A DNA stretch of 64,000 nt, from positions 62,001 to 126,000 of the forward strand of contig JAEZKQ010000010.1 in the NCBI GenBank assembly GCA_023436115.1, given 5' to 3'. How positions within the stretch are numbered: position 1 is the stretch's first letter; every line of letters begins with the position of its first letter. Shown piece after piece: positions 27,381-35,637 of this stretch. This DNA comes from Bacillota bacterium (GTDB lineage: Bacteria; Bacillota; Clostridia; Christensenellales; SZUA-584). Under the pieces are notes generated by a model. The model worked only from the letters and a program-made list of their open reading frames with translations. It searched no databases and had not been told where the DNA came from. Made by a program: the position numbers and the translations under genes.

Positions 27381-28274
27381 ATGAATATCCGCTGTATGGA
27401 GCCCATTGCCGTATCGGGCGTTGTTCAAGGGGCGTTCATCCATCAGATCAAGTGGGACGGCATACGCGGCATCACCGTGCTGCAAGACGGCGGTGTTTCG
27501 GTGTTTTCCAAAAGCGGGCGAAACGCCACCGCGGCCTATCCGGAGCTTGCGGCGCTGAATCAGCAGATGGACGCGAAGCAGGCTGTGCTGGACGGAGAAA
27601 TCGTTGTGTTTGTGACGGGCAGGCCATCGTTTTATCATGCGCTCAAGCGGTCGCGCGTGCATGGCCCCGGTGTTATTGCCCAGTATCCCGTTCGATATAT
27701 CGTGTTTGATCTGCTGGAGCTAGACGGCGTTGACCTGAGGCGGCGGCCAATAGAGCAGCGTCAGACTCTGCTGGGGGAAAGGTTTTCGGGCAGTGCCGTG
27801 GCGGCGCTTGCAGACAGCTTCGACGACGGCGAGGCGCTTTTTACGCTCATGAAGCGTGAAAACATGGAAGGCATCGTATCAAAAAGACGCGGCAGCTTTT
27901 ATACGCCGGGCAAAACACATGGAGATTGGTTTAAAACCAAGACGGCAAAAAAAATGCTGTGCGCTGTGACCGGTGTGCATTTAAATGCCGGGCAGGTCGC
28001 GTCACTCGTGCTGGGCGTATATCGGGACGGTAAGCTGACGCCCGTCGGACATGCAGGGACAGGATTATCTCAGGAAGATTTAAAACGGCTGGGAGAATAC
28101 GCGCGCAAAAAAGGAAAAACCGCAGGCAAAGATGATATTCTTTTCGAACCGATACTGACCTGCTGGGTGCGGTTTGCCGAGTGGACACCCGCAGGCACGC
28201 TGCGTCATCCGGTATTGATCGGGTTTGCCGACAGCCCTGCCACAGCCGCGACAGGAGAGGAGTTTAGCCTATGA
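27381..28274 (+). CDS. ATP-dependent DNA ligase (LigD ligase module)
   Basis: The 297-residue protein has the nucleotidyltransferase motif HQIKWDGIRG near residue 24, whose lysine is adenylated. VLDGEIVVF lies near residue 72, then the EGIVSKR motif near residue 164 and WFKTKT near 183. The remainder is an OB-fold. It corresponds to the stand-alone ligase part of LigD and seals breaks held by Ku. Its start directly abuts the ku stop codon, and its end overlaps the polymerase gene by four bases. Confidence 0.93.
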   Translation: MNIRCMEPIAVSGVVQGAFIHQIKWDGIRGITVLQDGGVSVFSKSGRNATAAYPELAALNQQMDAKQAVLDGEIVVFVTGRPSFYHALKRSRVHGPGVIAQYPVRYIVFDLLELDGVDLRRRPIEQRQTLLGERFSGSAVAALADSFDDGEALFTLMKRENMEGIVSKRRGSFYTPGKTHGDWFKTKTAKKMLCAVTGVHLNAGQVASLVLGVYRDGKLTPVGHAGTGLSQEDLKRLGEYARKKGKTAGKDDILFEPILTCWVRFAEWTPAGTLRHPVLIGFADSPATAATGEEFSL

Positions 28275-29158
28275 GTACCATTACCGTACAGGGCAGCGAT
28301 GTGTCTATCAGCAATCCGGATAAGATGCTTTATCCCGATATCGGCCTGACAAAGGCCGGCTATATAAATGCATTGGTTTCCCTTGCGCCGTATCTGCTGC
28401 CGCACACCAAGGGGAGGCCATTAACAGCACTGCGCTATCCCGATGGCGTGAACGAGCCGTTTTTTTATCAGAAACGCCCGCCCAAGGGTACACCCGAGTG
28501 GGTAAACATCACGATGGACAGCGGCGAGGAGTTTATCAACTTAGACAGCCTGAAAACACTGATGTGGCTGGGAAACACAGCGGCGCTGGAATTTCATACG
28601 CCTTTCGGAGAACCGGACGGTATGCTTCACTCGCTCGTCTTTGATCTTGACCCTTCCGAAGGGCAGACATTTGAGGATGTCACCGAATGCGCGCTGCTGG
28701 TTCACGATACATTAAAACAGTTGGGCGTGGATTGTTATGTTAAGACATCGGGCGCATCCGGCATGCAGGTTTATATACCAACCCGCCGTATGACATTTGA
28801 GGAAGGCCGCCAAATCAACACGTTCTTCGCGCGGTATTTTGAAGCCAAGCATCCCGATATGATCACCACGGAGCGCATCGTTAAAAACCGGGGGCGAAAG
28901 CTCTATTTTGACTACATTCAAATGGGCCGCGGCAAAAGCATTATCTGTGTCTATTCGCCCAGAGCGGTGGCCTGCGGGTCAGTCTCTATGCCGGTGACAT
29001 GGGATGAACTAGAAAAAGGCGTGAAACCATGTGATTTCACACTCGTCAACGCGCCACAGCGGCTTGCCAAAACGGGCGATCTTTTTGCGCCTATGCTGCG
29101 TGAAGGCAAAGCGCTGCCTGTACTTGAGGAAATACTTATGAAAGCGCCTGCCTCTTGA
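28271..29158 (+). CDS. LigD-type polymerase/primase module for end joining
   Basis: The 295-residue archaeo-eukaryotic-primase-type polymerase contains NPDKMLYPDIGLTKAGYI, LVFDLDPSEGQTFEDV with the metal-binding DxD pair, and KTSGASGMQVYIPT. It fills gaps at broken ends, preferring ribonucleotides in known homologues. It overlaps the ligase gene by ATGA. There is no phosphoesterase domain in any of the three genes. The promoter of the following ABC-F gene begins in its last codons. Confidence 0.93.
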   Translation: MSTITVQGSDVSISNPDKMLYPDIGLTKAGYINALVSLAPYLLPHTKGRPLTALRYPDGVNEPFFYQKRPPKGTPEWVNITMDSGEEFINLDSLKTLMWLGNTAALEFHTPFGEPDGMLHSLVFDLDPSEGQTFEDVTECALLVHDTLKQLGVDCYVKTSGASGMQVYIPTRRMTFEEGRQINTFFARYFEAKHPDMITTERIVKNRGRKLYFDYIQMGRGKSIICVYSPRAVACGSVSMPVTWDELEKGVKPCDFTLVNAPQRLAKTGDLFAPMLREGKALPVLEEILMKAPAS

Positions 29159-29183
29159 CAGCCGTAAATAAAGTTGGTATTGT
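29155..29183 (+). promoter_or_regulatory. Promoter of the ABC-F gene
   Basis: TTGACA (29155-29160), 17-base spacer, TATTGT (29178-29183). The start would be near 29190, giving a leader of about 205 bases. Confidence 0.7.
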
Positions 29184-29215
29184 ATGGTTGTCGTGAAATC
29201 GGACAATGAACAATC

Positions 29216-29309
29216 AAAGGAGGCAGACGGGGCGCATGAAGAGACAGTAATCCAAAAATGTGAGAAAGGCCTAAGTTATTGGCCGCAACGTTTTTTAGGG
29301 GATTACTGT
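29216..29309 (+). promoter_or_regulatory. Putative attenuator leader with micro-ORF before the ABC-F gene
   Basis: AAAGGAGG (29216-29223) precedes ATG-AAG-AGA-CAG-TAA (29236-29250, peptide MKRQ). The micro-ORF ends inside the 5' arm of a 10-bp perfect inverted repeat, ACAGTAATCC (29244-29253) with GGATTACTGT (29300-29309). A small GGCC-N9-GGCC hairpin and a T-run (29291-29296) lie in between. Resistance ABC-F genes are often controlled by ribosome-stalling leaders of this kind. Function is inferred, and the 12-base spacing is long. Confidence 0.5.
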
Positions 29310-29394
29310 ACCATTTTATCATGCAAGACCATGTATGCCTTTTTGTATAGTTTTTTTTGCAGTGATCCTCTCTTTTTATAAGGAGTGGATTTTT

Positions 29395-30828
29395 TTGTTA
29401 CTCGACATTGTTAATTTGAAAAAGAGCTTCGGTACGCGTACCGTTGTTTCATTAAGAAAACTGGCGCTTTATCACGGAGATAAAGTCGCCGTGGTGGGGC
29501 GTAACGGCGCTGGCAAGACCACATTGCTTAAACTCATTATGGGGGACGAGGAGCCGGACGAGGGACGCATCAGTTTGCGCGGCAGCGCGGGATTCATTGC
29601 GCAGTTCGGTGATCCAAAGGACGCATCGGCGCACAGCGGAGGAGAAAAGACCGCGGCCCGCATTGCCGAGGCGTTTTTGAGTATGCCCGATCTGTTGCTG
29701 GCGGACGAGCCCACCACCAATCTGGATATTGAGAGCATCACTAGCTTGGAAGCGCAGCTTTGCGCGTTCGACGGCGCGCTGCTGCTCGTATCGCACGATA
29801 GGGTACTGCTGGAAAACGTCTGCACCAAGGTGCTGGAAATCGAAGACGGGAACTGCAAGCTGTTTAGCTGCGGCTACGCGGATTATACCACGCAAAAGCA
29901 GCTGGAACAGGTGACGCAGGAAGCGCGCTATGAGGCTTACGCCGCTGAAAGGAGCCGATTAAAACAGCTTGCCGACGAAAAAGCGCGGCAATCAGCAGGC
30001 ATCAAAAAGCCGCCCCGGCGAATGGGTAATTCGGAAGCAAGGCTGCATAGTAAGATGGGTGGGCAGAAACAAAAGGCCAAGCTGGATAGAGCCGCCAAGG
30101 CCGCACGGTCACGTATGCAGCAGCTCGAGAAGGTGGATAAACCGTGGCGTGGCAAGGATATTGCTTTTGATCTGCACGCGAGCGCGATCCACAATCCCGT
30201 GCTTGTCAGCGTGAGCGGCTTGAATAAAACGTATGGCAGCATGAGCGTATTGGAAAATTGCCGCTTTCACATTCCTAACGGTCAAAAGACGGCGCTGATC
30301 GGCCCCAATGGCGCGGGGAAGACGACGCTGCTTGAGATGATTGAAGCGCGCGTGACGGGTGTGGAAGCCTGTGCGCGGCTGAAAACAGGATACTTTAAGC
30401 AGGATTTAAGTGCGGTTGACCCGCAGTTGAGCGTGCTGCAAAATGTGATGGCAGAAGCGGCATATGATGAATGTTTCGTGCGAACAATACTTGCGCGGCT
30501 GCTGTTCCGGCGGGATGAGCTGCACCATAAGGCAGCCACGCTGAGCGGTGGGGAACGGCTCAAGCTGGCGCTTGCCAAGATCATACTCAGTGATTTTAAT
30601 CTGTTGGTGCTGGATGAGCCTACAAACTTTCTGGACACACAGTCCCGCAGTGCGTTGGAAGATGTGTTGACGGCATATCCGGGCGCTGTACTGTTTGTAT
30701 CGCACGACCGCGCATTCATAGAAGCGGTTGCGGACAGGATCGTGTTTATACGAGACCGGACAACGCATACATTTGAAGGAGACTGGGACGCGTATAGACA
30801 ATCACATATGTTTGCGGTGGGGGGCTAA
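29395..30828 (+). CDS. Antibiotic-resistance-type ABC-F ATPase (ribosome protection family)
   Basis: The 477-residue cytosolic protein has two ABC ATPase domains and no membrane segments. Walker A motifs are GRNGAGKTT near residue 36 and GPNGAGKTT near 302. Signature motifs are HSGGEK and LSGGER, and Walker B regions LLLADEPTTNLD and LLVLDEPTNFLD. The basic linker contains PPRRMGNSEARLHSKMGGQKQ, which is typical of the Vga/Lsa/VmlR-type ribosome-protection group rather than housekeeping EttA-like members. These displace pleuromutilins, lincosamides or streptogramin A from the 50S subunit. The start is TTG 29395, nine bases after AGGAG. A leader with a micro-ORF precedes it. Confidence 0.85.
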   Translation: MLLDIVNLKKSFGTRTVVSLRKLALYHGDKVAVVGRNGAGKTTLLKLIMGDEEPDEGRISLRGSAGFIAQFGDPKDASAHSGGEKTAARIAEAFLSMPDLLLADEPTTNLDIESITSLEAQLCAFDGALLLVSHDRVLLENVCTKVLEIEDGNCKLFSCGYADYTTQKQLEQVTQEARYEAYAAERSRLKQLADEKARQSAGIKKPPRRMGNSEARLHSKMGGQKQKAKLDRAAKAARSRMQQLEKVDKPWRGKDIAFDLHASAIHNPVLVSVSGLNKTYGSMSVLENCRFHIPNGQKTALIGPNGAGKTTLLEMIEARVTGVEACARLKTGYFKQDLSAVDPQLSVLQNVMAEAAYDECFVRTILARLLFRRDELHHKAATLSGGERLKLALAKIILSDFNLLVLDEPTNFLDTQSRSALEDVLTAYPGAVLFVSHDRAFIEAVADRIVFIRDRTTHTFEGDWDAYRQSHMFAVGG

Positions 30829-30902
30829 GGCTGTACTTTCCAAGAAAACTGTGATAATATAAAAAAAACCAATGAGGAGTGTTCTTTTTAGGAGAGATTG
30901 AA

Positions 30903-31793
30903 ATGAAAAAGACATTGTTTATTATATTGATGCTGATGTTGGTTTTCACGATGGCCATGCCTGTGGCGCTGGGCGCGCCGGAAACCTCGCCGACCGCCAC
31001 CCCAACGGATGCCTCCCAAGGGACGGACCCTGAGGAGGAGCCACAAACGGATCCAAATGCGACGCCTGATCCGAACACCACAACAACGGCAAGCGGCTTT
31101 CAGATGATTACGCTGGAAAGTCAGGGGATACCGGTTTTCCGCATACAGATGCGCTTAAGAGACTTAGGGTATTTGAATTACCGTCCGACTGGATTGTATT
31201 ATACGATGACACAAGCGGCGGTTCAGGATTTTCAGGTGAACAATGCTCTCGATGCCGACGGCCGTATCGGCGAAATGACTTATGCCAAGCTATTTGCTTC
31301 CGACGCGCTGCGTAAGCCTCTGGATGCAGCAACGGCTTCCAAAGTAAAATCAGGCCCCAGCTTGGTAGGCTCTGAGCCCACCCCCGGCGAGGCGGCCGAT
31401 TGGGCGACAGTGGTCGACACGGCGTTTGCTGTGGGCACCACCGCAACGATTACCGACTATAATTCCGGCAAAAAGTTTACCGTAAAGCGTACGGGCGGAA
31501 CCGGACACGCGGACGTGGAGACAACCGATCAGGACGCTTACGATATGTTCCTTCAGTGCTTTGGCGGCGAACCCAACTGGGAAAAACGCAGCGTATTGGT
31601 CACAGTGGGCACCGCCACATATGCGGCTTCTCTGTTTGGCAACCCGAGCGGATCGGATACCATCGCCGAAAACGGCATGGCGGGGCATACATGCCTGTAT
31701 TTCTCGGGAAGCACCTCGGACGTGCTGGGCTTTACCGACAAGGAACATCAGAAAATGGTGCTGCGTGCCGCCGGTAAACCGCTTGTCTATTAA
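30903..31793 (+). CDS. Secreted peptidoglycan-binding-domain protein
   Basis: The 296-residue protein starts with a signal peptide (MKKTLFIILMLMLVFTMAMP, cleavage near ALG-AP). A Thr/Pro/Asp-rich linker follows, then a PG_binding_1-type domain near residues 70-140 (VFRIQMRLRDLGYLNY, VQDFQVNNALDADGRIG, TYAKLF). The C-terminal 150 residues (FTVKRTGGTGHADVETTD, NPSGSDTIAENGMAGHTCLYF) form a domain also seen in clostridial peptidoglycan-binding proteins, with no role I can name. It is probably exported to the cell wall. Confidence 0.8.
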   Translation: MKKTLFIILMLMLVFTMAMPVALGAPETSPTATPTDASQGTDPEEEPQTDPNATPDPNTTTTASGFQMITLESQGIPVFRIQMRLRDLGYLNYRPTGLYYTMTQAAVQDFQVNNALDADGRIGEMTYAKLFASDALRKPLDAATASKVKSGPSLVGSEPTPGEAADWATVVDTAFAVGTTATITDYNSGKKFTVKRTGGTGHADVETTDQDAYDMFLQCFGGEPNWEKRSVLVTVGTATYAASLFGNPSGSDTIAENGMAGHTCLYFSGSTSDVLGFTDKEHQKMVLRAAGKPLVY

Positions 31794-31833
31794 TCACATA
31801 AGAACGAAGCAAGGCACACATCATGTAATAATG

Positions 31834-31866
31834 AAAAAGCAGGGTTTTAAAACGCCTTGCTTTTTA
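31834..31866 (+). terminator. Terminator after the PG-binding protein gene
   Basis: Stem AAAAAGCA...TGCTTTTT around an imperfect GGG/GCC pairing, ending in T's. Confidence 0.6.
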
Positions 31867-31988
31867 AATTGGTTAACAAAGGCTCATAAGCCTATACCGT
31901 TAAGTCAATGAAAGGCTGGGGAAAAAGTGAAATACTGCATTGTATTAACCGGAATAGCTCAATAATAACATCGATCAAGGAGGGTTTT

Positions 31989-32624
31989 ATGACTATTCCG
32001 GATAAAAAGATATATCCGCGGACAAATGACCGCGAAACAGTCTATCTGAAAGGTGTGATAACGAATCCCAGTATTATCGTGGGTGATTACACCATGTATA
32101 ACGATTTTGTCAGTGATCCCACGCAGTTTGAAAAGAACAATGTGCTTTATCACTATCCTGTCAATCATGACAGATTGATCATCGGCAGGTTTTGTTCAAT
32201 AGCTTGCGGGGCGAAGTTTCTTTTTACCAGCGCCAATCACACGCAAAAATCACTTTCAACATATCCGTTTCCGTTGTTCTACGAAGAATGGGGGTTGGAT
32301 AAAAGGGAGGTGACATCGGCATGGGATAACAAGGGTGATATCGTCATTGGAAACGATGTCTGGATAGGATACGAAGCCGTTATCCTTTCCGGCGTACACA
32401 TTGGCGATGGGGCGATCGTAGGCGCACGCGCGGTGGTCACAAGGGATGTGCCTCCCTACACAATTGTGGGGGGAATTCCCGCTAAGGAGATTAAAAAGCG
32501 TTTTGACGAAGCGACAATTAAAAAGTTACGGCAGCTACAATGGTGGAATTGGCCTGAGAAGAAAATTCAGCGGTATTTGCCCTTTATTATGAATGGGCAA
32601 ACAGATAAGCTGGCCGGTCAGTAA
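31989..32624 (+). CDS. Vat/CatB-type hexapeptide xenobiotic acetyltransferase
   Basis: The 211-residue left-handed beta-helix protein resembles streptogramin A (Vat) and CatB-type chloramphenicol acetyltransferases. NNVLYHYPVN lies near residue 45, LIIGRFCSIACGAKFLF near 59, and the catalytic histidine in TSANHTQKSLSTYPF near residue 83. Hexapeptide repeats follow (IVIGNDVWIGYEAVILSGV), with GGIPAKEIKKRF near the end. AAGGAGGG lies 5 bases before the ATG. It is 1.2 kb from the ABC-F gene, and both families act on the same drug class. An intact open frame does not prove resistance. Confidence 0.85.
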   Translation: MTIPDKKIYPRTNDRETVYLKGVITNPSIIVGDYTMYNDFVSDPTQFEKNNVLYHYPVNHDRLIIGRFCSIACGAKFLFTSANHTQKSLSTYPFPLFYEEWGLDKREVTSAWDNKGDIVIGNDVWIGYEAVILSGVHIGDGAIVGARAVVTRDVPPYTIVGGIPAKEIKKRFDEATIKKLRQLQWWNWPEKKIQRYLPFIMNGQTDKLAGQ

Positions 32625-32698
32625 AAGAAAAGACTCTTCGTTGTCAGAATGACGATGCTGCGAAGAGAATCAGGCCCATATGTATATAACAAAGGTAG

Positions 32699-32737
32699 CA
32701 AAAAAAGGCGGTTTGTTTTCATAGCATACCGCCTTTT
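32699..32737 (-). terminator. Terminator of thrS
   Basis: Stem AAAAGGCGGT / ACCGCCTTTT with the T-run on the minus strand. Confidence 0.8.
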
Positions 32738-32749
32738 GATTATACTGAT

Positions 32750-34681
32750 TTAGAAAATTGTCTTATTGGCGATCTGGTCGAGTACCATAGCCACGAAAGC
32801 ATCACCGTCCATCTCGCCGATGTCGCCTTCGCCGCGCTTACGTATGGCAAGCGTACCTTTGTCCACTTCATTGTCGCCCGCAACAGCCATATACGGTATA
32901 CGCTCATTCCGCGCTTCGCGAATCTTATAGCCGATTTTCTCGCTGCGCGAATCCAGCGTAACGCGCACGCCGGCAGCCTTGAGCTTGCTCTCCCATTCAC
33001 GCAGGTATTCGAGCGAACGGTCGGTGATGGACATGAGGCGCACTTGCTCAGGCGCGATCCAGAGCGGCATGGCTCCCGCGTATTTTTCGATCAGCATCGC
33101 GAGTGTGCGCTCGTAGCAGCCGATGGACGAACGGTGGATGATATAGGGACGTTTCTTTTCCCCATCTTTGTCCACATAGGTCATGTCAAAATGGCCCGCG
33201 TTGGCAAAGTCGATCTGCACCGTAAACAGCGTGTCTTCTTTTCCGAATACGTTCTTAAACTGAAGATCCAGCTTGGGGCCATAGAATGCGGCTTCGCCGT
33301 CGGCCTCCACATAATCCAGACCGATTTCGTCAAGAATCTCTTTCATCAGGCGCTGTGTGGTTTCCCAGGCGTGGGGATCGTTGATGTATTTTTCGGTATT
33401 CTTAGGATCCCATTTGGAAAAACGGTACTTGATGTCATCCTGTACACCGATGCATTCCATCATATATTGGATGAGGCTGACCACACCCTTAAACTCATCC
33501 GCCAATTGTTCGGGTGTGCAGATGATATGCGCATCGGCCAGTGTGAACTGGCGCACACGGATAAGCCCATGCATTTCGCCTGACGCCTCATTGCGGAACA
33601 GCGTTGCGTTTTCGCTGTAGCGTATGGGCAGCTCGCGGTAGCTGTGAAGCTCGGAGTTGTATATCATAAACTGGAACGGGCAGTCCATCGGACGCAGCGC
33701 CATCACCTCGTCGCCCTTGTCTTCGTCGCCCAGCACAAACATACCGTCCTTGTAGTGGTCCCAGTGGCCGGATATCTTGTAAAGGTCGCTCTTGGCCATG
33801 AGCGGCGTGCGCACCAGCTGGTAGCCGCGCTTTTCCTCCTCGTCCTCCACAAACCGGCTGAGAACCTGCATCACCTTTGTTCCCTTAGACATAATCAGCG
33901 GCAGACCTTGACCCACCACATCGCTCGTGGTGAAATATTTAAGCTCGCGGCCCAGTTTATTATGGTCGCGTTCGCGTGCTTCCTTAAGCTGGTTCAGATA
34001 CGCAGCCAGCTCTTCGCTCTTTTCGAAAGCCGTTCCGTAGATTCGCGTAAGCATCTTGTTTTTTTCGCTGCCGCGCCAATATGCACCCGCCACGCTCAAA
34101 AGCTTGAATGATTTGACCTTGCCCGTGGAAGGCACATGCGGGCCCGCGCAAAGATCGGTAAAATCACCCTGCTTGTAAAAGCTTAAAACGGAATCCTCGG
34201 GCAGGTCGTGGATGAGCTCCTGCTTATAGGGTTCATCTTTCATAAGCTCAAGCGCTTCGGCGCGGGACAGCTCAAAACGCTCCAACGGCAGGTTTGCCGC
34301 CACGATGCGTGCCATTTCATCTTCGATTTTTTTAAGATCGTCCGCATCAAACGGCTTTTCCACGTCGAAATCATAATAAAAGCCCGTGTCGATCGCGGGG
34401 CCGATCGCTAGCTTCGCGCCCGGGAAAAGATTTTTCACAGCCTGTGCCATCACGTGGGACGCTGTATGCCACAGCGCTTTTTTTCCGGCATCGTCTTCAA
34501 AAGTGAGTATTTCCAGCTTGCAGTCTTCACCAATCACATGATCAAGGCCGTATACCGTGCCGTCAATACGCGCGGCCAACGCTTTTTTTGCAAGCTTGCC
34601 TGATATTTCAGCCGCAATACTCAGCGCACTTTTGCCGTTTTCAAATTCCCGTATGTTTCCGTCTGCCAATGTAATTTTCAT
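32750..34681 (-). CDS. thrS: Threonyl-tRNA synthetase
   Basis: The 643-residue class II synthetase has all the usual parts: the TGS domain (MKITLADGNIREF), the editing domain with HTASHVMAQAVKNLFPG near residue 73, the catalytic core (ALRPMDCPFQF, HGLIRVRQFTLADAHIIC), and the anticodon-binding domain. The ATG at 34681 gives the normal N-terminus; the open frame extends into the leader RNA to 34855. Expression is controlled by the T-box leader directly upstream, which senses uncharged tRNA-Thr. Confidence 0.97.
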   Translation of the reverse strand: MKITLADGNIREFENGKSALSIAAEISGKLAKKALAARIDGTVYGLDHVIGEDCKLEILTFEDDAGKKALWHTASHVMAQAVKNLFPGAKLAIGPAIDTGFYYDFDVEKPFDADDLKKIEDEMARIVAANLPLERFELSRAEALELMKDEPYKQELIHDLPEDSVLSFYKQGDFTDLCAGPHVPSTGKVKSFKLLSVAGAYWRGSEKNKMLTRIYGTAFEKSEELAAYLNQLKEARERDHNKLGRELKYFTTSDVVGQGLPLIMSKGTKVMQVLSRFVEDEEEKRGYQLVRTPLMAKSDLYKISGHWDHYKDGMFVLGDEDKGDEVMALRPMDCPFQFMIYNSELHSYRELPIRYSENATLFRNEASGEMHGLIRVRQFTLADAHIICTPEQLADEFKGVVSLIQYMMECIGVQDDIKYRFSKWDPKNTEKYINDPHAWETTQRLMKEILDEIGLDYVEADGEAAFYGPKLDLQFKNVFGKEDTLFTVQIDFANAGHFDMTYVDKDGEKKRPYIIHRSSIGCYERTLAMLIEKYAGAMPLWIAPEQVRLMSITDRSLEYLREWESKLKAAGVRVTLDSRSEKIGYKIREARNERIPYMAVAGDNEVDKGTLAIRKRGEGDIGEMDGDAFVAMVLDQIANKTIF

Positions 34682-34705
34682 TTTCGTTCCCTTTCGATCG
34701 ATAAA

Positions 34706-34934
34706 ATAAAAAACCCATGTACTTGATTCGTACATGGGACGATTGTTTAACCGCGGTTCCACCCATCTTCCATAGATATGGCTCTTCATTGGCCGATAGG
34801 GAGGCCAGCCCTCTTTATAACAAGGTGGTTTCGGCGAAAAGCTTCGCACCGGCACACTTGCAGCCTATGGTGTGCGCGTCTCTGCATTGCGTTCTTGCTT
34901 TGCCTACTTGTCCTTTGGTCATCAGTATTTATGA
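34706..34934 (-). promoter_or_regulatory. T-box riboswitch leader of thrS
   Basis: The minus-strand RNA contains the T-box sequence GGGTGGAACCGCGG (34751-34764), with UGG to pair the tRNA CCA end. The terminator CCCATGTAC / GTACATGGG plus T-run follows at 34706-34738. Upstream is a stem I region with AGTA-like bulge sequence and an ACC threonine codon (34824-34829, two ACC in a row) as likely specifier. Uncharged tRNA-Thr would favour the antiterminator. Confidence 0.9.
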
Positions 34935-34940
34935 TATCAA

Positions 34941-34969
34941 ATTATATGCCAACGTTATGCACGTGTCAA
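34941..34969 (-). promoter_or_regulatory. Consensus promoter of thrS
   Basis: Perfect TTGACA (34964-34969) and TATAAT (34941-34946) with a 17-base spacer on the minus strand, starting 4 bases past the stop of the DUF308 gene. Confidence 0.9.
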
Positions 34970-34972
34970 CCG

Positions 34973-35530
34973 CTATATCAGATTCGAACGGCCGCCGGAG
35001 GTGCGCCCATCCTGCTGCGCCTTTAGAATAATGCCCTGTGTTGCTCTTACCACGCCAATCACGATGGATACGATGCCGAGGAAAATGATATGATCGATAC
35101 CCAACACAAAAGGCAGTATGATGAGCACAATGCCGATAATAAGGAGCAGTGTGCTGATACGCGCTTTATGTTTATTGCCGCCGTCTTGCTGCGCGTGGAT
35201 GATCCCGAAAACGCCGAACACGATGAACCAGCTGGAAAGAATCACACCGAGCAGTGTCGGGGAATTGCGAATGATGAGTATCAGCAGGAATAAAATGAGA
35301 TCTAGCAGTGCATGAACAAGAAACGGTATGAAAAGACGGTTATCATCTTTGTGTCTTACGGCTTTGTAAAAGTTGTATAGACTGAAGGCCAACACGCCCA
35401 GCCCTAGCAGGAATGTCAATATATTAAGGCCGCCCACGGGCGATACCAACAAATATATACCTGCAGCAAGTATGACAAGACCCGTCAAAATAACGAACCA
35501 CCAGGGCATGGTTTTTTCCTTGTTTATCAT
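34973..35530 (-). CDS. DUF308/HdeD-like multi-pass membrane protein
   Basis: The 185-residue protein has six predicted membrane helices in three hairpins, for example WWFVILTGLVILAAGIYLLV, LLDLILFLLILII and ISTLLLIIGIVLIILPFVLG. This fits the DUF308 (HdeD-like) family, which includes an acid-stress protein in enterobacteria; its role in Clostridia is not known. Start at ATG 35530 with GAGGAG 12 bases upstream, a long spacing. It lies upstream of thrS on the same strand, but thrS has its own strong promoter. Confidence 0.8.
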   Translation of the reverse strand: MINKEKTMPWWFVILTGLVILAAGIYLLVSPVGGLNILTFLLGLGVLAFSLYNFYKAVRHKDDNRLFIPFLVHALLDLILFLLILIIRNSPTLLGVILSSWFIVFGVFGIIHAQQDGGNKHKARISTLLLIIGIVLIILPFVLGIDHIIFLGIVSIVIGVVRATQGIILKAQQDGRTSGGRSNLI

Positions 35531-35637
35531 GTCCGGACAAAACTCCTCTCTGCCCAAAAATCATATTATTTTTTTATAATAATACCACCATTCGGAAGAT
35601 GAAAACAACAGCAAACCATATAATCACTAAAGTTTTT

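Noticed and set aside
29184..29381. 65-codon frame in the ABC-F leader
   Set aside because: No ribosome binding site, spans the predicted stem-loop, and has no recognisable content; the MKRQ micro-ORF fits the leader better.
32633..32668. CTCTTCG...CGAAGAG inverted repeat after the Vat-like gene, considered as terminator
   Set aside because: Loop is long and there is no T-run on either strand.
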